Shown: positions 10,441 to 21,208, numbered from the stretch's first letter. The stretch is DNA of 64,000 bases from Sediminibacillus terrae (GCF_009602435.1 NZ_VZDQ01000023.1:431168-495167), one strand, 5' to 3'. A program made the numbers and translations. Notes: generated from the sequence alone by a model not told the origin.

Positions 10441-11247
10441 ATGACGAACGTGTCCGAACTATTAACAAGAGATGGGAAACATCAATTATATACCGGTATC
10501 ATTCTGTTATTTGGCAGTATATGCATGATCATGTTGTTTTTGTTTTTCGCCCATCAATGGGAAACGGGTCTTTTATCGATCGTGTTGGCAACAGTCGGTG
10601 GGACGGTTCTTTCCAGAGGAAGACGCGACATGCAGTTGGGAAAACAATCTGAATTGACTATGCAGAAAGAGAAATGGATTCCTGTCAGCAGGCAACTTGA
10701 TCGGGTCATGGCAATCGAGGGAAACTTTTCGACGAAGACATCGATCATGAGCCTGGACGACGAGCAGCTTTGTGTTTTGAAGGAAACAGGTTTTCAAAGT
10801 AACTGGTTCCTCCACATTGTTCGGTTTTTTTCCAGTTCAGGTATTTTTATGCCGAAGAATTTTCAACTGCTGGATGATCAAAACAATATCCTGTTCTATA
10901 TGCAAAAACGAGGCGGGCTTTCCTGGCGTTCTTATGTATTTAATGAAGACGGAGATTGTATCGGCTACATTTGTCCTGCAAAAGGGGAGAAAGGAGCCTT
11001 GCTCGATTTCATTGATCAGACTGGCAACAGGTGGCGTGCCGTCAAGGATTATCGGGATTTTATCTCGGTTACAGATCAAGAAGGAAAAAAGCTGCTGCTC
11101 ATGAAACCTGGAGCAATTCCTTTAGAACATGCTGAACGTTTTTCCCGCGGTGATTCCGTGGTCTTGGAATGGACTGAAACCGAAAATATCAGTTATTCGC
11201 TTTTATTGTTCATTCTCGCTGTTCTGAAAAGCCGGTCAGCTGATTAA
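10441..11247 (+). CDS. Unknown membrane-anchored protein
   Basis: Not recognised as a named family. The 268 residues begin with two predicted membrane segments (about 17-36 and 41-58). A mainly beta-rich soluble part follows, with repeated strand-turn patterns such as NFQLLDDQNNILFYMQKRG and YVFNEDGDCIGYICPA. The alternation of short strands with D/N-G turns is reminiscent of tubby/LURP-one-like or scramblase-like barrels, but this is only an impression. A GGGGAGGG sequence precedes the ATG. It is divergent from panE and separate from the MerR unit. Confidence 0.7.
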   Translation: MTNVSELLTRDGKHQLYTGIILLFGSICMIMLFLFFAHQWETGLLSIVLATVGGTVLSRGRRDMQLGKQSELTMQKEKWIPVSRQLDRVMAIEGNFSTKTSIMSLDDEQLCVLKETGFQSNWFLHIVRFFSSSGIFMPKNFQLLDDQNNILFYMQKRGGLSWRSYVFNEDGDCIGYICPAKGEKGALLDFIDQTGNRWRAVKDYRDFISVTDQEGKKLLLMKPGAIPLEHAERFSRGDSVVLEWTETENISYSLLLFILAVLKSRSAD

Positions 11248-11254
11248 AAAGGGA

Positions 11255-11285
11255 TTGAAGTTTACGTTAACGTAAGTGCTATGCT
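11255..11285 (+). promoter_or_regulatory. MerR-type promoter with palindromic operator in a 19 bp spacer
   Basis: TTGAAG (11255-11260) and TATGCT (11280-11285) are separated by 19 bases. The spacer contains a perfect 14 bp dyad TTACGTTAACGTAA (11262-11275). An over-long spacer with a dyad between -35 and -10 is the hallmark of promoters controlled by MerR-family proteins. The sequence also resembles the TTTACGT-AACGTAAA motif described for LiuR, a MerR regulator of branched-chain amino acid and acyl-CoA catabolism in proteobacteria. The MerR gene lies 133 bases downstream. Confidence 0.75.
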
Positions 11286-11321
11286 TGATGTATCACCAAG
11301 AAAAAATGACCGTGCCTGACA

Positions 11322-11347
11322 AATAGTCGCTGCGGCTATTTTTTTAC
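11322..11347 (+). terminator. Intrinsic-terminator-like hairpin in the MerR leader
   Basis: AATAGTCG-CTG-CGGCTATT, an 8 bp stem with one GU pair, is followed by a T7 run. It lies between the MerR-type promoter and the MerR gene, so it may end transcripts from the upstream membrane-protein gene or attenuate the operon. Confidence 0.65.
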
Positions 11348-11417
11348 CTTTCATTGGTGAAATCCTGTCTGCGCATCGGCAGAGGCTTCAGAAAAGATTC
11401 AAGACAAGGGTGATGGT

Positions 11418-11795
11418 ATGGGCGATAGAACATACACGATTTCTGAACTTGCCGCTGAATTTAACGTCAACCCGAGGACGATACGCTATTATGAAGAGAT
11501 TGGTTTACTTCAACCTCGACGGACAGAAAGCGGCAGGAGATTATTTTCCGGGAGGGAAAAAACCAGGCTTCGCCTCGTGTTCCGAGGCAAGAAGTATGGT
11601 TTTCAACTGGAAGAAATAAAGGAAATGATTCAGTTGTTCGACAAGGATCCAAGCGGCAAACAACAACTCTTGAAGACAATTGAGTATGGCAATAACAAAA
11701 TCGAGGAGGTATCAAAACGGATAGCCGAATTGGAAACTGTCAAGCGGGAAATGGAAGCGCTTGTAGAAGAATTCCGGCGAAAGCTTGCTGAATAA
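11418..11795 (+). CDS. MerR family transcriptional regulator of acyl-CoA genes
   Basis: A 125-residue protein with an N-terminal winged helix-turn-helix (TISELAAEFNVNPRTIRYYE, residues 7-26, then the wing PRRTESGRRLFS). It ends in a long dimerisation coiled coil (about residues 80-125) and has no sizeable effector domain or metal-binding cysteines. It resembles the short LiuR-like group that controls fatty-acid or branched-chain amino acid degradation. It overlaps the reading frame leading into the acyl-CoA ligase and is almost certainly co-transcribed with it. It probably binds the dyad at 11262-11275. Confidence 0.88.
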   Translation: MGDRTYTISELAAEFNVNPRTIRYYEEIGLLQPRRTESGRRLFSGREKTRLRLVFRGKKYGFQLEEIKEMIQLFDKDPSGKQQLLKTIEYGNNKIEEVSKRIAELETVKREMEALVEEFRRKLAE

Positions 11796-11826
11796 CAAAA
11801 AACCAAAGATAGGAGTGTACCCTCCC

Positions 11827-13341
11827 ATGAGCATACCGGATTTATTAGCAATCCAGTCTCGAAAGTATCCAGAACATGAGGCGATCGTCACACCAGACGA
11901 ACGATTGACTTATCGTCAATGGAATAGGACTGTCAATCAGCTTTGTTCCAGTCTGCTTGAATTAGGAGTGGTGAAGGGCGACAAGGTTGTGCTTCATATG
12001 CCGAATACGAAAGAATTCTTGATTTGTTACTTTGCAGTCCAGCGGTTGGGCGGCATCATTGTTCCAATCAATCCCAAGCTGGTCGAACAGGAAGCTGCGT
12101 ATATCATGGAACATAGCGATGCCAGAATGTTCCTCACCCATGAAGCTGTATTTCCGGCGGTGAGCAATCTGCCCGACAAAGTGGAGGGGATGTTCGCGAA
12201 AACGGGGCGGCACTCCGACCAATGGTTGTCGATTGACGAGTTGATACTGGAAGGGGCGTCTGGTGAGATATCGTGCCAGCTGACGGAAGAAGATGAAGCG
12301 GCTTTGCTATATACCTCGGGTACCACCGGTGCGCCAAAAGGGGTATTGTACACATACCGGAACATTTTATCGGTGGCAGTGATGATTTGTATTGAAATGA
12401 CGATGAAACCGGAAAGCCGGATCCTTCATATGATGCCGCTCAGCCATTCAGCTCCTCTGCACTTATTTATGGTGGCGGGCACGTATGTCGGAGGTGTCCA
12501 TGTACTTGTTCCTAACTTCAGTCCCGAATTACTGCTCGAAACAGTATCCAGGGAAAAAACCACCCACTTTTTCGGTGCACCGATTGCATACTTGGCTTCT
12601 GCCAAGCATCCGGGGATAGAAGAGTATGATTTATCCTCGATGGAATATTGGGTGTACGGCGGGGCTCCGCTCTCGGGCCCTGAGGTGACCTTTATTCAGG
12701 AAAAGTTTTCGACGAAAAAGCTCATGTGTGTATACGGTCTGACAGAAGCCGGCCCAAATGGCACGTTGCTAGGGTTTGACGACCATCCGCACAAGGCCGG
12801 CAGTATTGGTCATCGTGCCGCTTTGAACTGTGAGATTAAGCTTGTGGATGAACACGGACGGGAAGTCGAACAGGGTCAAGTAGGAGAAATTATCCTTAAG
12901 GGAGAAGGAAACATGAAAGGGTATTATAAAGATTTGGAAAAAACAGCAGAAACGTTGAAGGATGGATGGCTTTACACCGGAGATATGGCAAAAAGGGATG
13001 AAGACGGTTACTACTGGGTGGTCGATCGTAAAAAAGATATCATTATTTCCGGCGGGGTGAATATTTTTCCGAAAGAAGTTGAGCAGATGCTGCTCAGCCA
13101 TCCGGCGGTTGCCGATGTCGCGGTTGTTGGAGTTCCGCATCCCGACTGGGGAGAAACCGTCAAAGCGTATGTGGTGGTGGCGCGGGAAGTGGAGGACTTA
13201 ACAGCCGAGTGCAGACAATTTCTTGACGGGAAACTAGCGGATTATAAAATCCCCCGTTTATACGAAGAATTGAAAGCGCTTCCTAGGAATGCGACAGGTA
13301 AACTTTTGAAAGGACAGCTGCGCAGCCAGCCGCAGCACTAA
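11827..13341 (+). CDS. Long/medium-chain acyl-CoA synthetase (AMP-forming)
   Basis: A 504-residue ANL-superfamily ligase activating a carboxylic acid to its CoA thioester through an acyl-adenylate. The P-loop is YTSGTTGAPKG at 162-172, the A8 hinge region is GWLYTGD with VDRKKDIIISGG, and the C-terminal catalytic Lys is in NATGKLLKG. The ATG at 11827 is preferred over an in-frame TTG at 11785 because AGGAG lies 11 bases upstream and the family normally begins at this point. The acid is not predictable: FadD/LcfB-like by sequence, with a fatty acid likely given the acyl-CoA dehydrogenase that follows after 11 bases. Confidence 0.88.
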   Translation: MSIPDLLAIQSRKYPEHEAIVTPDERLTYRQWNRTVNQLCSSLLELGVVKGDKVVLHMPNTKEFLICYFAVQRLGGIIVPINPKLVEQEAAYIMEHSDARMFLTHEAVFPAVSNLPDKVEGMFAKTGRHSDQWLSIDELILEGASGEISCQLTEEDEAALLYTSGTTGAPKGVLYTYRNILSVAVMICIEMTMKPESRILHMMPLSHSAPLHLFMVAGTYVGGVHVLVPNFSPELLLETVSREKTTHFFGAPIAYLASAKHPGIEEYDLSSMEYWVYGGAPLSGPEVTFIQEKFSTKKLMCVYGLTEAGPNGTLLGFDDHPHKAGSIGHRAALNCEIKLVDEHGREVEQGQVGEIILKGEGNMKGYYKDLEKTAETLKDGWLYTGDMAKRDEDGYYWVVDRKKDIIISGGVNIFPKEVEQMLLSHPAVADVAVVGVPHPDWGETVKAYVVVAREVEDLTAECRQFLDGKLADYKIPRLYEELKALPRNATGKLLKGQLRSQPQH

Positions 13342-13352
13342 GGAGGGTTGAC

Positions 13353-15026
13353 ATGGTTAACTTTTACCAGGAGGATGCGCATCTTACTTCGTTGTTGGAA
13401 AAATATTTGCCCGTTCCATTCTACCATTGGGCTGACAGGCAGCTTCACGTTTTTGGCGAAAGTTGTGCAGGAGAAATCGATGAACGGGCTGTCCATACAG
13501 ACCGGGAGGGGCAGCCGCGTCTCGTGAAATACGACAAAATGGGGGAGGAAGTCTCCAAAGTTTGGGTGAATGAGGGGTACAAGCGCACCGTAGAAGAAAC
13601 CTATAATACAGGGATTGTGGGATATATCCACAAGGAAATTCCTGATCTAGGTAGAAAAGGCAACTATGTTTATTCATTTGCACAGGGATACCTGCTTTCC
13701 CATGCAGAACCAGGATTTTATTGTCCGGTTACATTGACGATGGCGACCGCTTATTTGATTGATCATTATGCTGATGAACAGTTGAAAGAAAGGTTCTTGC
13801 CGCATGTTCTGGCAACTGGCGAAACGGAATTATATGAAGGGGCGACGTTTCTGACCGAACGGCAAGGTGGCTCGGATGTAGGAGCAAACGTGGTTCGTGC
13901 GGTCGAAACAGAGGACGGTTACCGGATTTACGGCGAAAAGTACTTTGCCAGCAACGCCGGGCAATGCGGTGTGGCCATGGTGCTGGCAAGAATGGAAGGA
14001 GCTGGAGATGGAACGAAGGGACTCAGTTTGTTTTTGGTGCCTTGGGAAGAAAACCGCCAGGATCAAAAGCTGTATATCCGCCGCTTGAAGGATAAGCTTG
14101 GTGTTCGCGCCGTCCCATCGGCCGAGGTCGAATTCGATGGGGCCAAGGCATACCTTGTCGGCCAAGCTGAACAAGGGTTTGCCTACATGGCGGAAGCATT
14201 GAATCTATCACGGATTTGCAATGCAGTAGCTTCGCTCGGAATCATGAAACGCGCTTTTTTGGAAGCACGGGATTATGCAGGAAAACGGACAGCCTTCGGG
14301 AGTAAACTCAAGGACCTTCCAATGATCCAGGATACATTGACCACACTTGCTGTGAAGCAGCAAGTAGAGATGAGCGCGGTGTTTGATATGATTCACCGTT
14401 TTGATCAGCTGTGTGCTGATACAGCCCCATCTACCGAAGAGCAAATCTTGATTCGCTTGTACATTGCTATATTGAAAAAAGAGACGGCCGAACAGGCGAT
14501 CCATTTTGCTCATGAGTCACTGGAGATGCATGGCGGAAACGAATATATCGAAGATTTTGTCACTCCAAGGTTGTTGCGGGATGCCCAAGTGCTAACTGTT
14601 TGGGAAGGAACCGGCAATATTTTGGGATTGGAAGTACTGCGGCTGATAGAAAAATATCAAGCAGATCAACTGTTTTTCCACGAAGTACATCGCAGGCTCG
14701 CTGCCCTCCCGGAGAATCTCCAGGTATTACGTGAGCAGCTGGAGCTAGAAATAAAACATATCACAGATTGGCTGGAAGATGTGAAAAGGGCAGATAGGGA
14801 AATACGGACGTTGCATTGCAAGGAGATTGCCGAAAAATTCGCTGCCGTTTTTGAAAGTATCATTGCATTGGAAGATGCTGCTGAAGGGGATGGACGGAAC
14901 AAGGATGTGGCTGAAGTCTACATGCAATCTACTTGGAATCCCGGTGGCTATCAGGATGATCCTTTGACAATCCGCCATTTTCAGCGGATTGTCGAAACAA
15001 ATCAACACGCAGCAATTACTGATTGA
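13353..15026 (+). CDS. Acyl-CoA dehydrogenase, AidB-like
   Basis: A 557-residue flavoprotein, longer than the ~380-residue short-chain enzymes and matching the AidB-like group. The FAD-site motif FLTERQGGSD (166-175) and the substrate loop around KYFASNAGQ are present. The catalytic-base position is Glu418 in VWEGTGN, so a working dehydrogenase is expected rather than an inert homologue. It would oxidise the acyl-CoA made by the preceding ligase. Its preferred chain length is unknown. GGAGGG lies 5 bases before the ATG, and a terminator follows. Confidence 0.87.
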   Translation: MVNFYQEDAHLTSLLEKYLPVPFYHWADRQLHVFGESCAGEIDERAVHTDREGQPRLVKYDKMGEEVSKVWVNEGYKRTVEETYNTGIVGYIHKEIPDLGRKGNYVYSFAQGYLLSHAEPGFYCPVTLTMATAYLIDHYADEQLKERFLPHVLATGETELYEGATFLTERQGGSDVGANVVRAVETEDGYRIYGEKYFASNAGQCGVAMVLARMEGAGDGTKGLSLFLVPWEENRQDQKLYIRRLKDKLGVRAVPSAEVEFDGAKAYLVGQAEQGFAYMAEALNLSRICNAVASLGIMKRAFLEARDYAGKRTAFGSKLKDLPMIQDTLTTLAVKQQVEMSAVFDMIHRFDQLCADTAPSTEEQILIRLYIAILKKETAEQAIHFAHESLEMHGGNEYIEDFVTPRLLRDAQVLTVWEGTGNILGLEVLRLIEKYQADQLFFHEVHRRLAALPENLQVLREQLELEIKHITDWLEDVKRADREIRTLHCKEIAEKFAAVFESIIALEDAAEGDGRNKDVAEVYMQSTWNPGGYQDDPLTIRHFQRIVETNQHAAITD

Positions 15027-15082
15027 CAGAGGAAAGAGAATCGGTGTTCCATCTGCCGACATAACGAATATATGGAGTAGCG

Positions 15083-15118
15083 GACCGAATCGAAATAAAG
15101 ATTTGGTCTTGTTTTTTT
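15083..15118 (+). terminator. Intrinsic terminator of the MerR/acyl-CoA unit
   Basis: GACCGAATC and GATTTGGTC pair over 9 bp with an 8-base loop, followed by TTGTTTTTTT. Confidence 0.85.
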
Positions 15119-15183
15119 GTTCTACTGAAAAAATTGGATAGAAATATTCGTTATTTTTTAAAAGAGGGTGCTGGCACTGTGCT

Positions 15184-15280
15184 GCGGAAATATCTGGCGC
15201 TTTCCGCGGGTGGCGGTTGAGCCTCCTCGAGATAGTGCTCTCCGGGATCTCACCGAAGCCTTTCCACCCGCAGGAATCCC
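15184..15280 (+). repeat. Palindromic interspersed repeat, copy 1
   Basis: A GC-rich ~97-base block in an otherwise empty 437-base gap. Its outer arms GCGGGTGG and CCACCCGC pair, and inner segments (GGTTGAG with CTCACC) also pair, so it can fold into a long hairpin. A diverged copy of its first half lies in inverse orientation at 24303-24360. Similar GC-rich palindromic intergenic repeats occur in several Bacillaceae genomes. No coding capacity was seen. Confidence 0.6.
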
Positions 15281-15463
15281 CAAAAAGTCCCTTTTTTCAC
15301 TTGTTAGTATGTTTTTATGGCAGTTCCTATATATTACCTTTCCCAAATGTGGTATACTTCAAGCGGTATCAGTCTGTAATTATCAGCTGCCATGGAGCGT
15401 CAGCTTTCATGGCGGTTTATTATATACGGTTACGGTTGAATTAAGTCATACAGGGGGAGACGA

Positions 15464-16474
15464 ATGCATACTTCGCAAAAGATGAAACTACCGCTTAATG
15501 TTGATAAAGTCATCCCTTTTATCCCTGAGGGCGATTTTTATTTTACGAAAGGTGTCGAAGCCTTTCAAAAACGGAAATTCGATATTGCGGTCAAATGGAT
15601 GAAAAAGGCAGTCGAAGCCTCACCGGAGGAACCGCTGTTCCGCTGTCAGCTTTCGATTATTTATACAGAAGCGGGCGCCTATCATATGGCCAACCAAGTG
15701 CTGACGGAAGTGTTGGATGCACATGGTGACGAATATGTGGATTGCTATTATTTGATTGCCAACAATTATGCGCATTTGGGATTGATGAATGATGCCATGA
15801 AAAATGCCAAGCAGTACTTGGAACAAGCACCTGAAGGAGAATTCAGGGAAGAGGCCGAAGAATTGCTGCAATTTTTGGATATAGAAGAAGAGGACGAGGA
15901 CTGGGACGGTATAGACGATGAACTGTTGATCTTCCAGGAAACCGCCTTTTATCATCTGGAACGTCAGGAGTGGGATTATGCGCTGCCACTGCTTAAGGAA
16001 ATGATGGGATTGTTTCCGGAGCATGTTACTGCAAAGCACGAATACAGTTTTGCTTTATTCTTTTCCGGAGAGGAAACAGAAGCGATTGCTTTAGAGGAAA
16101 AATGGCTTGAAGAGGAACCGCAGTCTCTGTTTTGCCACACAAATTTAGCCGTGTTTTATTTCCATACCGGAAACTCCGACAAAACCGCTGCGCATGTCGA
16201 AGCGCTGTTCAATGTATATCCACTGCACAGCCAGCAAAAACTGCGTGTGGCTGTCACGCTGGCAAGAACAGGCTATTATCGGGAAGCGGTACAACGGTTC
16301 AAAACCTTGTCTAAATCCAATTTGCAAGGCCATGCTTCGTATTACAAATGGTACAGCATAGCCGCCTTTCATACTGGAATTCCATCGAAAGCGTTGGCCC
16401 TCTGGGAAGAAGGCTGCAAACGCCATCCTTTTCTCAGCAAGGATGAAGGCCCTTGGATACACAATAACCATTAA
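15464..16474 (+). CDS. yvcD: TPR-repeat protein YvcD
   Basis: A 336-residue protein composed of tetratricopeptide-like helical pairs. For example, residues around 26-60 (FTKGVEAFQKRKFDIAVKWM) start a repeat that recurs through the N-terminal 120 residues and again after a highly acidic linker near 142-152 (IEEEDEDWDGIDDE). TPR folds mediate protein contacts; no enzymatic motif is present and the partner is unknown. Its place directly before trxB matches yvcD in B. subtilis. GGGGGAG precedes the ATG. Confidence 0.82.
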   Translation: MHTSQKMKLPLNVDKVIPFIPEGDFYFTKGVEAFQKRKFDIAVKWMKKAVEASPEEPLFRCQLSIIYTEAGAYHMANQVLTEVLDAHGDEYVDCYYLIANNYAHLGLMNDAMKNAKQYLEQAPEGEFREEAEELLQFLDIEEEDEDWDGIDDELLIFQETAFYHLERQEWDYALPLLKEMMGLFPEHVTAKHEYSFALFFSGEETEAIALEEKWLEEEPQSLFCHTNLAVFYFHTGNSDKTAAHVEALFNVYPLHSQQKLRVAVTLARTGYYREAVQRFKTLSKSNLQGHASYYKWYSIAAFHTGIPSKALALWEEGCKRHPFLSKDEGPWIHNNH

Positions 16475-16585
16475 ATCCATACTATAAATAAAGACCTGTT
16501 TGCAATGAGCAGAATAGTAGACCTGGACATTGATTCATACGATAATGGGCTTGAGAAGACAAAGATGCAGAAGAAAAGGGGCTGA

Positions 16586-17542
<957 letters not shown>

Positions 17543-17665
17543 AAGGGATGCGGCAGAGATGGTAATCGTAAATACTTTTTAACTCTGCTGTAACACGGAC
17601 GAAACAATTATCGGGTACAATAGAATTAACTAATTGACCCCCTTTTAATAAATATATTCTTTGTG

Positions 17666-17697
17666 CACAGGTGGAGTTTCCGCCTGTGTCTTTTTTT
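17666..17697 (+). terminator. Intrinsic terminator after trxB
   Basis: CACAGGTGG and CCGCCTGTG form a 9 bp stem (one GT pair) with a 5-base loop, followed by TCTTTTTTT. It lies in the 310-base gap between trxB and yvcI. Confidence 0.9.
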
Positions 17698-17744
17698 GCC
17701 CATCTTCAGACGGCTTCCGGTAAGTTTTGCCTAGGAACCAAACA

Positions 17745-17774
17745 TTGTAGGATTGCTTTTAAACATAGTATAAT
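17745..17774 (+). promoter_or_regulatory. Promoter of the yvcI-rapZ-yvcK-whiA operon
   Basis: TTGTAG, an 18-base spacer and a perfect TATAAT lie 78 bases before the chosen yvcI start and downstream of the trxB terminator. Confidence 0.65.
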
Positions 17775-17852
17775 AAAAAAAGATGTCTTCTTTCAGGTAG
17801 TATGAACACCAAGAAAAACAGCAGGACCTGGAAGCAGGGAAGAGGTGATGAT

Positions 17853-18317
17853 ATGCGTCGAGTCACAACGAGTATCCTGCGGGATGAGGATGAACTGTTA
17901 ATGCTGCAAAAGCCGAGACGGGGCTGGTATGCCATGCCCGGCGGCAAAATGGAGCAAGGGGAAACAATCAAAGAAGCAGCAGTTAGAGAATATAAAGAAG
18001 AAACAGGTTTGACATTGTACAACCCGCGCTTAGGCGGAGTGTTCACCTTCGTTATCAAAGAAGATGACAAGGTAGTCGATGAATGGATGATGTTTACGTT
18101 TTTCAGCAGGGAATATGCTGGAGAGATGACAGAAGACTGTCGGGAAGGAAAGCTGGAATGGGTTCCTGTCGATGAAGCGATTCAGAAGCCGATGGCAGAT
18201 GGAGATCGTTTTATCATCAATCACCTTCTCACCAGCAGTGAGATACTTTTTGGCACATTTACTTATACAAGCGACTATGCTTTGATCGATTATCGATTGG
18301 ATCCGCCGGGTCCTTGA
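17853..18317 (+). CDS. yvcI: Nudix hydrolase YvcI
   Basis: A 154-residue Nudix protein. The box is complete: [18 protein letters not shown] followed by KEETGL, giving the G-x5-E-x7-REUxEExGU pattern that binds the divalent metal. Such enzymes hydrolyse nucleoside diphosphates linked to another group; in B. subtilis the substrate is not firmly assigned and a role in RNA 5'-end or nucleotide metabolism remains open. The ATG at 17853 is preferred to the one at 17802 because GAGGTG lies 5 bases upstream. It is the first gene of the rapZ-yvcK-whiA run. Confidence 0.87.
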   Translation: MRRVTTSILRDEDELLMLQKPRRGWYAMPGGKMEQGETIKEAAVREYKEETGLTLYNPRLGGVFTFVIKEDDKVVDEWMMFTFFSREYAGEMTEDCREGKLEWVPVDEAIQKPMADGDRFIINHLLTSSEILFGTFTYTSDYALIDYRLDPPGP

Positions 18318-18363
18318 TCGATTTACGGCTTCTGGAACAAGCGGCGAAAAGGGGAGATTGAGC

Positions 18364-19251
18364 TTGGCAGAAAAAAACAAAGAAACACAACTTGTAATCA
18401 TCACAGGGATGTCGGGAGCAGGGAAAACGGTTGCTATGCAAAGCTTTGAAGATTTGGGCTTTTACTGTGTCGATAATCTGCCTCCGGCATTGCTGCCCAA
18501 ATTTCTTGAATTGATGAAAGACGCAACGAACAACATACGAAAAGTAGCGGTAGTGATGGATCTCCGGGGACGGGAGTTTTTTGATACCCTGTTCGATGCC
18601 CTGGATGCTTTGGCAAAGGAGGACGCATGGCTGGAGGAGCACATTCTGTTTCTGGATGCCAAAGACCAGGCGCTTGTTTCTCGCTACAAGGAAACACGCC
18701 GCTACCATCCGCTGGCCCCGGAAGGTCTGCCGTTGGAAGGAATCGAACAAGAACGCTCTATTCTCGATGAACTGCGCGGTCGCGCACATAACATCATCGA
18801 TACGTCGGCATTGAAGCCGAAGGATTTACGGGAAAAAATCGTCGATACGTACGCCGAAAAAGAGCAGCAGGTTTTTTCGGTCCACACCGTTTCGTTCGGT
18901 TTTAAATATGGGCTTCCGATCGATGCCGATTTAGTCTTTGATGTCCGCTTTCTTCCAAACCCTCATTATGTTGCTCATATGCGGCCGTTGACGGGTCTCA
19001 ATTCGGAAGTTTCTTCCTATGTGTTCAAGTGGACGGATACACAAAAATTCCTGGATAAAGTGACGGACCTTTTGGAATTTATGCTGCCGCAATACAAAAA
19101 AGAGGGCAAGAGCCAGCTGGTGATCGCCATCGGCTGCACAGGCGGCCAGCATCGTTCCGTAGCGATTGCAGAGCATTTGGCGAAAAAATTCTCCGGCGAC
19201 TATGTCACCCATGTCAGCCATCGGGATATCGATAAGAGAAAGGGTCATTAA
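18364..19251 (+). CDS. rapZ: RapZ/YvcJ family nucleotide-binding protein (TTG start)
   Basis: A P-loop protein with Walker A GMSGAGKT at residues 15-22 and the C-terminal RapZ region with [10 protein letters not shown]. The E. coli homologue is an RNA-binding adaptor controlling glucosamine-6-phosphate synthase. In B. subtilis YvcJ hydrolyses GTP and affects competence. The start is the TTG at 18364: GGGGAG ends 7 bases before it, and the resulting 295 residues match the family length, whereas the TTG at 18358 would leave one base of spacing. It overlaps neither neighbour; yvcK begins 3 bases after its stop. Confidence 0.92.
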   Translation: MAEKNKETQLVIITGMSGAGKTVAMQSFEDLGFYCVDNLPPALLPKFLELMKDATNNIRKVAVVMDLRGREFFDTLFDALDALAKEDAWLEEHILFLDAKDQALVSRYKETRRYHPLAPEGLPLEGIEQERSILDELRGRAHNIIDTSALKPKDLREKIVDTYAEKEQQVFSVHTVSFGFKYGLPIDADLVFDVRFLPNPHYVAHMRPLTGLNSEVSSYVFKWTDTQKFLDKVTDLLEFMLPQYKKEGKSQLVIAIGCTGGQHRSVAIAEHLAKKFSGDYVTHVSHRDIDKRKGH

Positions 19252-19254
19252 GCT

Positions 19255-20208
19255 ATGAATAAACAGAAACAGCCACACGTAGTCGTCGTAGGGGGAGGAA
19301 CCGGGATGCCTGTCCTTTTGCGGGGACTGAAAGATTATCCCATTGATTTGTCTGCAATTGTCACGGTCGCAGATGATGGAGGGAGCTCAGGCCGGCTGCG
19401 ATCGGAAATGGCCATCCCCGCACCAGGCGATATTCGGAATGTGATTGCGGCACTGTCGGATGCCGAGCCGATGCTGCTTGATTTATTTCAGCATCGGTTC
19501 GCCAATGGCAATGGATTGTCCGGGCATGCGATGGGCAACTTATTATTGGCTGCGATGACATCACTGACGGGCGATTTTTACAATGGGATCAAAGAAATAT
19601 CGCGCGTGTTGAACGTCAAAGGAAGGATCTATCCAATCGCCAACCAAAATATGTTCCTTCATGCTGAAATGGAAGATGGTGAGATCGTTTCCGGTGAATC
19701 GAACATTCCTCTCGCCAATAAAAAAATCAAGCGCGTTTTTTTGAGTCCTGAGCCGGTACTGCCTTTGCCCGAAGCAGTGGAGGCAATCAAGCAGGCCGAT
19801 CTGGTGGTGGTCGCACCGGGAAGTTTATATACCAGTACGCTGCCGAATATGATCGTACCTCAAATCGGGGATGCCTTGCGTCATACGAAAGGGAAGGTCA
19901 CTTATGTGTGCAATGTCATGAGCCAGTATGGCGAGACTTCCGGCTATACAGCGGCCGATCACGTACAAGCGATTACCGATCATATTGGCGAAGGCTGCAT
20001 TCATTCGATCATCGTCCATAACCAGCCGATAGAAGGAGATGTCCGCGAGTTGTATGCCGAAGAAAATGCTGCACCGGTTGTGTATGATACCGATCGTCTG
20101 CTTGATATGGGCTTGGAAATCATTGAAGGCGACATTATCGACCATTCTAAAAAAATGCTGCGCCATGATACGGCCAAAGTATCTGAATTGTTATATTCCT
20201 TGATTTAA
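19255..20208 (+). CDS. yvcK: Gluconeogenesis factor YvcK (MgfK)
   Basis: A 317-residue CofD-like protein. It begins with a nucleotide-binding [16 protein letters not shown] (about residues 10-25) and contains the family motifs [14 protein letters not shown] and APGDIRN. In B. subtilis YvcK is needed for growth on gluconeogenic carbon sources and for normal cell shape, localises in a helical pattern, and binds UDP-sugars. Its place between rapZ and whiA is strongly conserved in Firmicutes and Actinobacteria. Only 3 bases separate it from rapZ. Confidence 0.94.
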   Translation: MNKQKQPHVVVVGGGTGMPVLLRGLKDYPIDLSAIVTVADDGGSSGRLRSEMAIPAPGDIRNVIAALSDAEPMLLDLFQHRFANGNGLSGHAMGNLLLAAMTSLTGDFYNGIKEISRVLNVKGRIYPIANQNMFLHAEMEDGEIVSGESNIPLANKKIKRVFLSPEPVLPLPEAVEAIKQADLVVVAPGSLYTSTLPNMIVPQIGDALRHTKGKVTYVCNVMSQYGETSGYTAADHVQAITDHIGEGCIHSIIVHNQPIEGDVRELYAEENAAPVVYDTDRLLDMGLEIIEGDIIDHSKKMLRHDTAKVSELLYSLI

Positions 20209-20236
20209 CGATTCACAAAACAGGGGAGGTGAGGGA

Positions 20237-21184
20237 ATGTCTTTTGCATCAGAGATAAAGAAAGAGTTGACAAAAATTTCGACGGACACTTGTTGTGCTC
20301 AATCGGAGCTGGCAGCCCTTGTACGTATGAACGGGGCGATTTCCCTGGCGCGTCAAGAGTACCTGCTCGATGTCCAAACAGAAAACGCTGCAATAGCTCG
20401 AAGGATCTATACATTGATAAAATCCCTCTATGGTTATCCAGTTGAACTACTTGTCCGGAAAAAAATGAAGTTGAAAAAGAACAATGTCTATATTGTCCGG
20501 ATGAAGGAAGGGGTTCGCACTTTCCTTGATGATTTGGAGATTCTAAAAGAACCATTTTCTTTTAATCATTCCATCTCGGAAAAATTCACGAGCAAGGATT
20601 GCTGCCGCAGGTCTTATTTACGTGGCGCTTTTTTGGCGGGAGGATCGGTAAACAATCCGGAAACCTCCTCGTACCATTTGGAAATTTATAATTTTCATAA
20701 AGAACACAATGATGCATTATGTGAGTTGATGAATTCGTTCGACTTGCATGCCCGTAAACTGGAACGCAAAAAAGGTTATATTACCTACATGAAAGAAGCG
20801 GAAAAAATCACCGAGCTGCTTACCTATATGGGAGCCCACCAGGCGCTTTTCAAGTTCGAGGACGTGCGGATCGTCCGGGACATGCGGAACTCGGTCAACC
20901 GTCTGGTGAACTGTGAAACTGCCAATTTGAATAAAACGATCGGCGCAGCATTTCGACAGGTGGAGAATATCAAATTCATTGATCGGACGGTGGGAATCGA
21001 TGCGCTTCCAGAAAAACTCAGGGAAATCGCTACATTGCGGGTACAGCATCAAGATGTTTCCTTGAAAGAGTTAGGAGAGCTGGTTTCGACCGGAAAGATC
21101 AGTAAATCCGGTATCAATCACAGGTTGCGCAAAATCGATGAATATGCCGAAAAACTAAAAAAAGGTGAACCGCTTGGAAATTAG
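20237..21184 (+). CDS. whiA: WhiA sporulation/cell-division regulator
   Basis: A 315-residue protein with an N-terminal LAGLIDADG homing-endonuclease-like domain (the region around [24 protein letters not shown] residues, near 129-150). A C-terminal helix-turn-helix ([25 protein letters not shown]) ends near residue 305. In B. subtilis WhiA affects cell division and chromosome segregation; in Streptomyces it activates sporulation septation. GGGGAGGTGAGGG precedes the ATG. Confidence 0.95.
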   Translation: MSFASEIKKELTKISTDTCCAQSELAALVRMNGAISLARQEYLLDVQTENAAIARRIYTLIKSLYGYPVELLVRKKMKLKKNNVYIVRMKEGVRTFLDDLEILKEPFSFNHSISEKFTSKDCCRRSYLRGAFLAGGSVNNPETSSYHLEIYNFHKEHNDALCELMNSFDLHARKLERKKGYITYMKEAEKITELLTYMGAHQALFKFEDVRIVRDMRNSVNRLVNCETANLNKTIGAAFRQVENIKFIDRTVGIDALPEKLREIATLRVQHQDVSLKELGELVSTGKISKSGINHRLRKIDEYAEKLKKGEPLGN

Positions 21185-21208
21185 CTATGTTCGGGACGGG
21201 TCGGTATA

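Noticed and set aside
11785..11826. TTG start that would extend the acyl-CoA ligase by 14 residues into the MerR gene
   Set aside because: No ribosome binding site at that point, while ATG 11827 has one and gives the usual family start.
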